Shown: one piece after another, positions 61,966-64,000 of the stretch
How the letters are laid out: the number at the start of each line of letters is the position of its first letter
Numbering within the stretch: position 1 is the stretch's first letter
Assembly (NCBI RefSeq): GCF_030815485.1
Contig: NZ_JAUSWV010000002.1
Coordinates: 4,526,001 to 4,590,000, forward strand
DNA from: Streptomyces rishiriensis
GTDB lineage: Bacteria > Actinomycetota > Actinomycetes > Streptomycetales > Streptomycetaceae
Direction: 5' to 3'
Length of the DNA: 64,000 nucleotides
The notes under the pieces: model-generated
Told to the model about the DNA's origin: nothing
Databases searched by the model: none
The model's input: the letters and a program-made list of their open reading frames with translations, nothing else
Translations under genes and position numbers: made by a program

Positions 61966-63051
61966 TCAGGCTTCGTCCTCGAGGCTTCCGGGCAGGCCGC
62001 GGGTCGCCGCCAGATAGCCCGCCTGGAAGCGGCTGTCGGCGCCCAGTTCCTGGAAGAGGTCCGCGATGTGCTTGCGGCAGGTGCGCAGCGAGATGCCCAG
62101 GCGGCGGGCGATCACCTCGTCCTTGAGGCCCTTGCTCAGCAGCCGCAGGATGCCCTGACGCAGGTCGTCGACGGCGACCGGGGTGTGTTCCGGCTCGCCG
62201 AACGGGACGGCGAGGTCCCAGGCCCGGTCGAACGCGTTGACCAGGAACCCGATGGCGGCCGGCGAGCGCACCACTGCCGCGCCGCCGCGGCACTGATGGT
62301 GGGGGACGAAGGCGATCCGGCGGTCGAAGACGATCACCCGCCCGAACAGTTCGGTCATCGTCCGCACCTCCGCCCCCGCCAGCGAGACCCGCTCCGCATA
62401 GGCCTGCGTGGGCGCGTGTCTGCGGGCCGAGTGCTGGTAGAGCGTGCGCATCCGCACCCCTCTGGTGAGCAGCGCGGTGTCCCGCGCGATCGCCTGCTCC
62501 AACTCCTCCGTGGGGCGTCCGCCTCCGGGCTGGCAGCTGATCATCTCGTGCTCGCACTCGGCGCTGGCCTGCTCGATGAGCGTGATCACGTCGCTGAGCC
62601 GGTCGACCACTTCGACGACCTCGGTGGCCTCCCGCTCGTCCGCCCGGGTCACGTGGACCGAGGCGAGCGCGTCCAGGGAATCGCGTCGCGTGCTCAGTTC
62701 GAAAAGCCGGCGGCGCAGCTGTGATTCGGCGTTGGCCATCCTGGCGGCGGCCAGATGAGGGTGCACGACACGCCATGAAGGGCCGTAATTTCCTAAGCCC
62801 TGCAGGTTCACCGAGCCGTGCGCCTGGTCCACCAGATGGAATTCCTCCAGCGCCTTGATCGCCGTGGTCGCCGCGCCCTCGGTGGTGTCCAGTGCCGTCG
62901 CTGCCTCTTCCGCGGTGAAAAAAGTCTGAGTCGCTCCCCAGCGATAAAGCCGTATGTGATCCGGCGCCAGCTGCTGGAGAAGCTGAGAAGGGTCGTTTTC
63001 CAGGATTTTGTCCAATTGTTCCCCCCTGCAGTTTCCTGTTCGCACCATCAT
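61966..63051 (-). CDS. TrmB/PLD-like + LuxR-type HTH regulator, copy 4, with a TTA codon
   Basis: 361 residues. The N-terminal winged helix (LYRWGATQTFFTAEEAATALDTTEGAATTAIKALEEFHLV) is TrmB-like. The PLD-like middle contains MISCQPGGGRPTEEL, RMRTLYQHSARRH and RVIVFDRRIAFVPHH, and the LuxR-type HTH is GLKDEVIARRLGISLRTCRKHIADLFQELG. Leu86 is encoded by TTA (complement of 62794-62796, frame checked), so translation should need the bldA tRNA. A TTG at 63015 with AGGGGGG five bases ahead is a serious alternative start. It is divergent from the DSGWS peptide gene and probably controls the NRPS-type genes beyond. Confidence 0.88.
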   Translation of the reverse strand: MMVRTGNCRGEQLDKILENDPSQLLQQLAPDHIRLYRWGATQTFFTAEEAATALDTTEGAATTAIKALEEFHLVDQAHGSVNLQGLGNYGPSWRVVHPHLAAARMANAESQLRRRLFELSTRRDSLDALASVHVTRADEREATEVVEVVDRLSDVITLIEQASAECEHEMISCQPGGGRPTEELEQAIARDTALLTRGVRMRTLYQHSARRHAPTQAYAERVSLAGAEVRTMTELFGRVIVFDRRIAFVPHHQCRGGAAVVRSPAAIGFLVNAFDRAWDLAVPFGEPEHTPVAVDDLRQGILRLLSKGLKDEVIARRLGISLRTCRKHIADLFQELGADSRFQAGYLAATRGLPGSLEDEA

Positions 63052-63159
63052 GCGCGCCGGGGTTCCTGGACAGCCATCCGGCGGGATTACAACATCGTGA
63101 AACAGGTCTGCCGCGCGGTGGGCCGATCACACGGTGTGGCGAAAACGGGGGTTCTATTC

Positions 63160-63333
63160 ATGGGTAAGTCCAAGTTTGCCGCTTTTCTTCTTCTGGTCGC
63201 GGCCGGGCTCACTGTCGGGGCGGAAGCCGTCACCGCGGAGTCGACGGACCGGGCTCCGAGTGTCGCTCTGTCCGAAACAGACGGGGTCGACGTCCCCGCC
63301 GCAGCGCCCTTCGGCGACAGCGGCTGGAGCTAG
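63160..63333 (+). CDS. Exported peptide ending in DSGWS
   Basis: 57 residues from the ATG at 63160 (GGGG eight bases ahead). Signal peptide FAAFLLLVAAGLTVGAEAVTA, then a short acidic mature part ending PAAAPFGDSGWS. The D-S-x-W end recalls the repeats of the DSTW peptide at 57814, and both genes are divergent from regulators of one family. No Cys. Function unknown: signal, precursor or structural peptide. Confidence 0.78.
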   Translation: MGKSKFAAFLLLVAAGLTVGAEAVTAESTDRAPSVALSETDGVDVPAAAPFGDSGWS

Positions 63334-63379
63334 GAACCCGATCTTCCGGTAAAGCCGGCGGAACAACGGAGAAAGCGAC

Positions 63380-63628
63380 ATGAAGCAGCTTGACGCCATA
63401 CCGGCTATCGACGCCGAAAGCATCCGACTGGTCTTCGCCGACGTCCTGGGCGGCGAAATCAGCGACGACTCCTCTTTCCTCGCCCAGGGCGGGGATTCCT
63501 TCCACGCCGTGCTCGTCGTCGAACGCATCGAAGAGCTCTGGGAAATCGAGGCCGACTTCACCGCCGTACTGCAGTCGACTCCGGCCGAGCTCGCGGAGGC
63601 GCTGCGCGCGGCGCGCCGGCCGTCATGA
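63380..63628 (+). CDS. Stand-alone peptidyl/acyl carrier protein
   Basis: 82 residues; ATG after GGAGAAAG. The phosphopantetheine site is GGDSFHA with Ser40, inside a four-helix carrier pattern (AESIRLVFADVLGGEISDDSSFLAQGGDSFHAVLVVERIEELW). It would carry an amino acid or acyl group as thioester for the adenylation protein whose start overlaps its stop (ATGA). Confidence 0.92.
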   Translation: MKQLDAIPAIDAESIRLVFADVLGGEISDDSSFLAQGGDSFHAVLVVERIEELWEIEADFTAVLQSTPAELAEALRAARRPS

Positions 63629-64000
63629 CCCGTCCGCGCACCTCGGTCGCCGTCGGCCCGGGACGTCCCGTCCCGGCCGACGCCACCGCCCACGAGGCGG
63701 TACTGCGGCAGGCCGCCCGGTCCCCGCTGGCCACCGCCCTGCGCGGACCGGGCGGTACCCGCCTGACCTACGCCGACCTGGTGGACCGGGCCCGCGCGGT
63801 GCGGGACCTCCTGGCGGACGCGGGAGCCGGTCCCCGCACGCTCGTGCCGGTGGTGGCCACGGCCGGCGAGGACTTCGTCGTCGCCGCGCTCGGCACACTG
63901 CTGGCGGGCGCCGCCTACGCCGCCGTGGATCCCGCCTGGCCCGCGCGGCGGCTGCAAGGCGTCGTCGAGGACCTCGGCGCGCGCGTCGCGCTCGACGCCA
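63625..64000 (+). CDS. Adenylation-domain (AMP-binding) protein, NRPS type; 3' end outside window
   Basis: The first 125 residues show the early core motifs of amino-acid-activating adenylation domains: LTYADLVDRARAV (A1) and LLAGAAYAAVDPAWPARRL (A2). No condensation domain precedes it. Coupled by ATGA to the carrier protein, it probably loads that carrier. The specificity-determining residues lie beyond the window, so substrate and further domains cannot be read. Confidence 0.92.
   Translation, partial: MTRPRTSVAVGPGRPVPADATAHEAVLRQAARSPLATALRGPGGTRLTYADLVDRARAVRDLLADAGAGPRTLVPVVATAGEDFVVAALGTLLAGAAYAAVDPAWPARRLQGVVEDLGARVALDA

Overview
The window is high-GC actinobacterial chromosome, almost certainly Streptomyces. 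Three things support this: the dnaK-grpE-dnaJ-hspR operon with CTTGAGT-N7-ACTCAAG (HAIR) operators, the ClpB gene with its own HAIR site, and the codon usage (third positions nearly all G/C, many GTG/TTG starts, one TTA codon in a regulator). No species can be named from sequence alone.

Layout. 1-13.3 kb holds ordinary accessory and metabolic genes: the 5' part of a sugar ABC ATPase with a deletion-damaged sugar-binding lipoprotein, a polysaccharide deacetylase, a secreted lamin-tail-domain protein, a FAD/Rieske oxidoreductase, a SRPBCC protein, a FUSC-type exporter, an F420-type (LLM) oxidoreductase, a GlxA/AraC-type regulator divergent from a saccharopine-dehydrogenase-like protein, a YihY/BrkB membrane protein, a small DUF4190-like protein and a NIPSNAP protein. 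13.6-25.8 kb is core chromosome: tRNA-Gly(CCC), dcd with a coupled phosphoribosyltransferase, a Yip1-domain protein, a heterodisulfide-reductase-like Fe-S membrane protein, a MraY/WecA-fold protein lacking key residues, and the HspR-controlled chaperone operon, which ends in a very long perfect hairpin.

25.9-50.4 kb is a type IV secretion-like locus with two divergent arms around 43.4-43.8 kb. The minus arm encodes TcpC/VirB8-like, VirB2-like, TcpE/VirB3-like, VirB4-like and VirB6-like proteins, a lipoprotein, a pair of paralogous cytosolic proteins, several unknown proteins and a WhiB-like/winged-helix protein. The plus arm encodes a tail-anchored protein, a DUF4913 protein, a membrane-anchored protein, a three-domain peptidoglycan hydrolase (SLT + M23 + NlpC/P60), a decayed lipoprotein and a VirD4/TraG-like coupling ATPase. 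I see no relaxase, integrase or replication gene, so protein export or a repurposed machine is as plausible as DNA transfer. A 1,042-residue protein of unusual build (HELGE motif, two dinucleotide-binding motifs, repetitive tail) sits at the far end, divergent from a small Cys-rich protein.

50.5-59 kb holds a sortase-type LAATG surface protein, an intact orphan XylF-like lipoprotein, and three paralogous regulators (TrmB/PLD-like middle plus LuxR-type HTH). One of these is divergent from a short exported peptide carrying five copies of D-S-T-W, itself coupled to a Rieske-like protein that seems to lack the cluster-binding core. After clpB (59.1-61.8 kb) the same design recurs. A fourth regulator of the family, with a TTA codon, is divergent from a second short exported peptide ending in D-S-G-W-S, and this is followed by a carrier protein and the start of an adenylation-domain protein (NRPS-type cluster running off the window). 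The two regulator/exported-peptide pairs are the most novel-looking system here.
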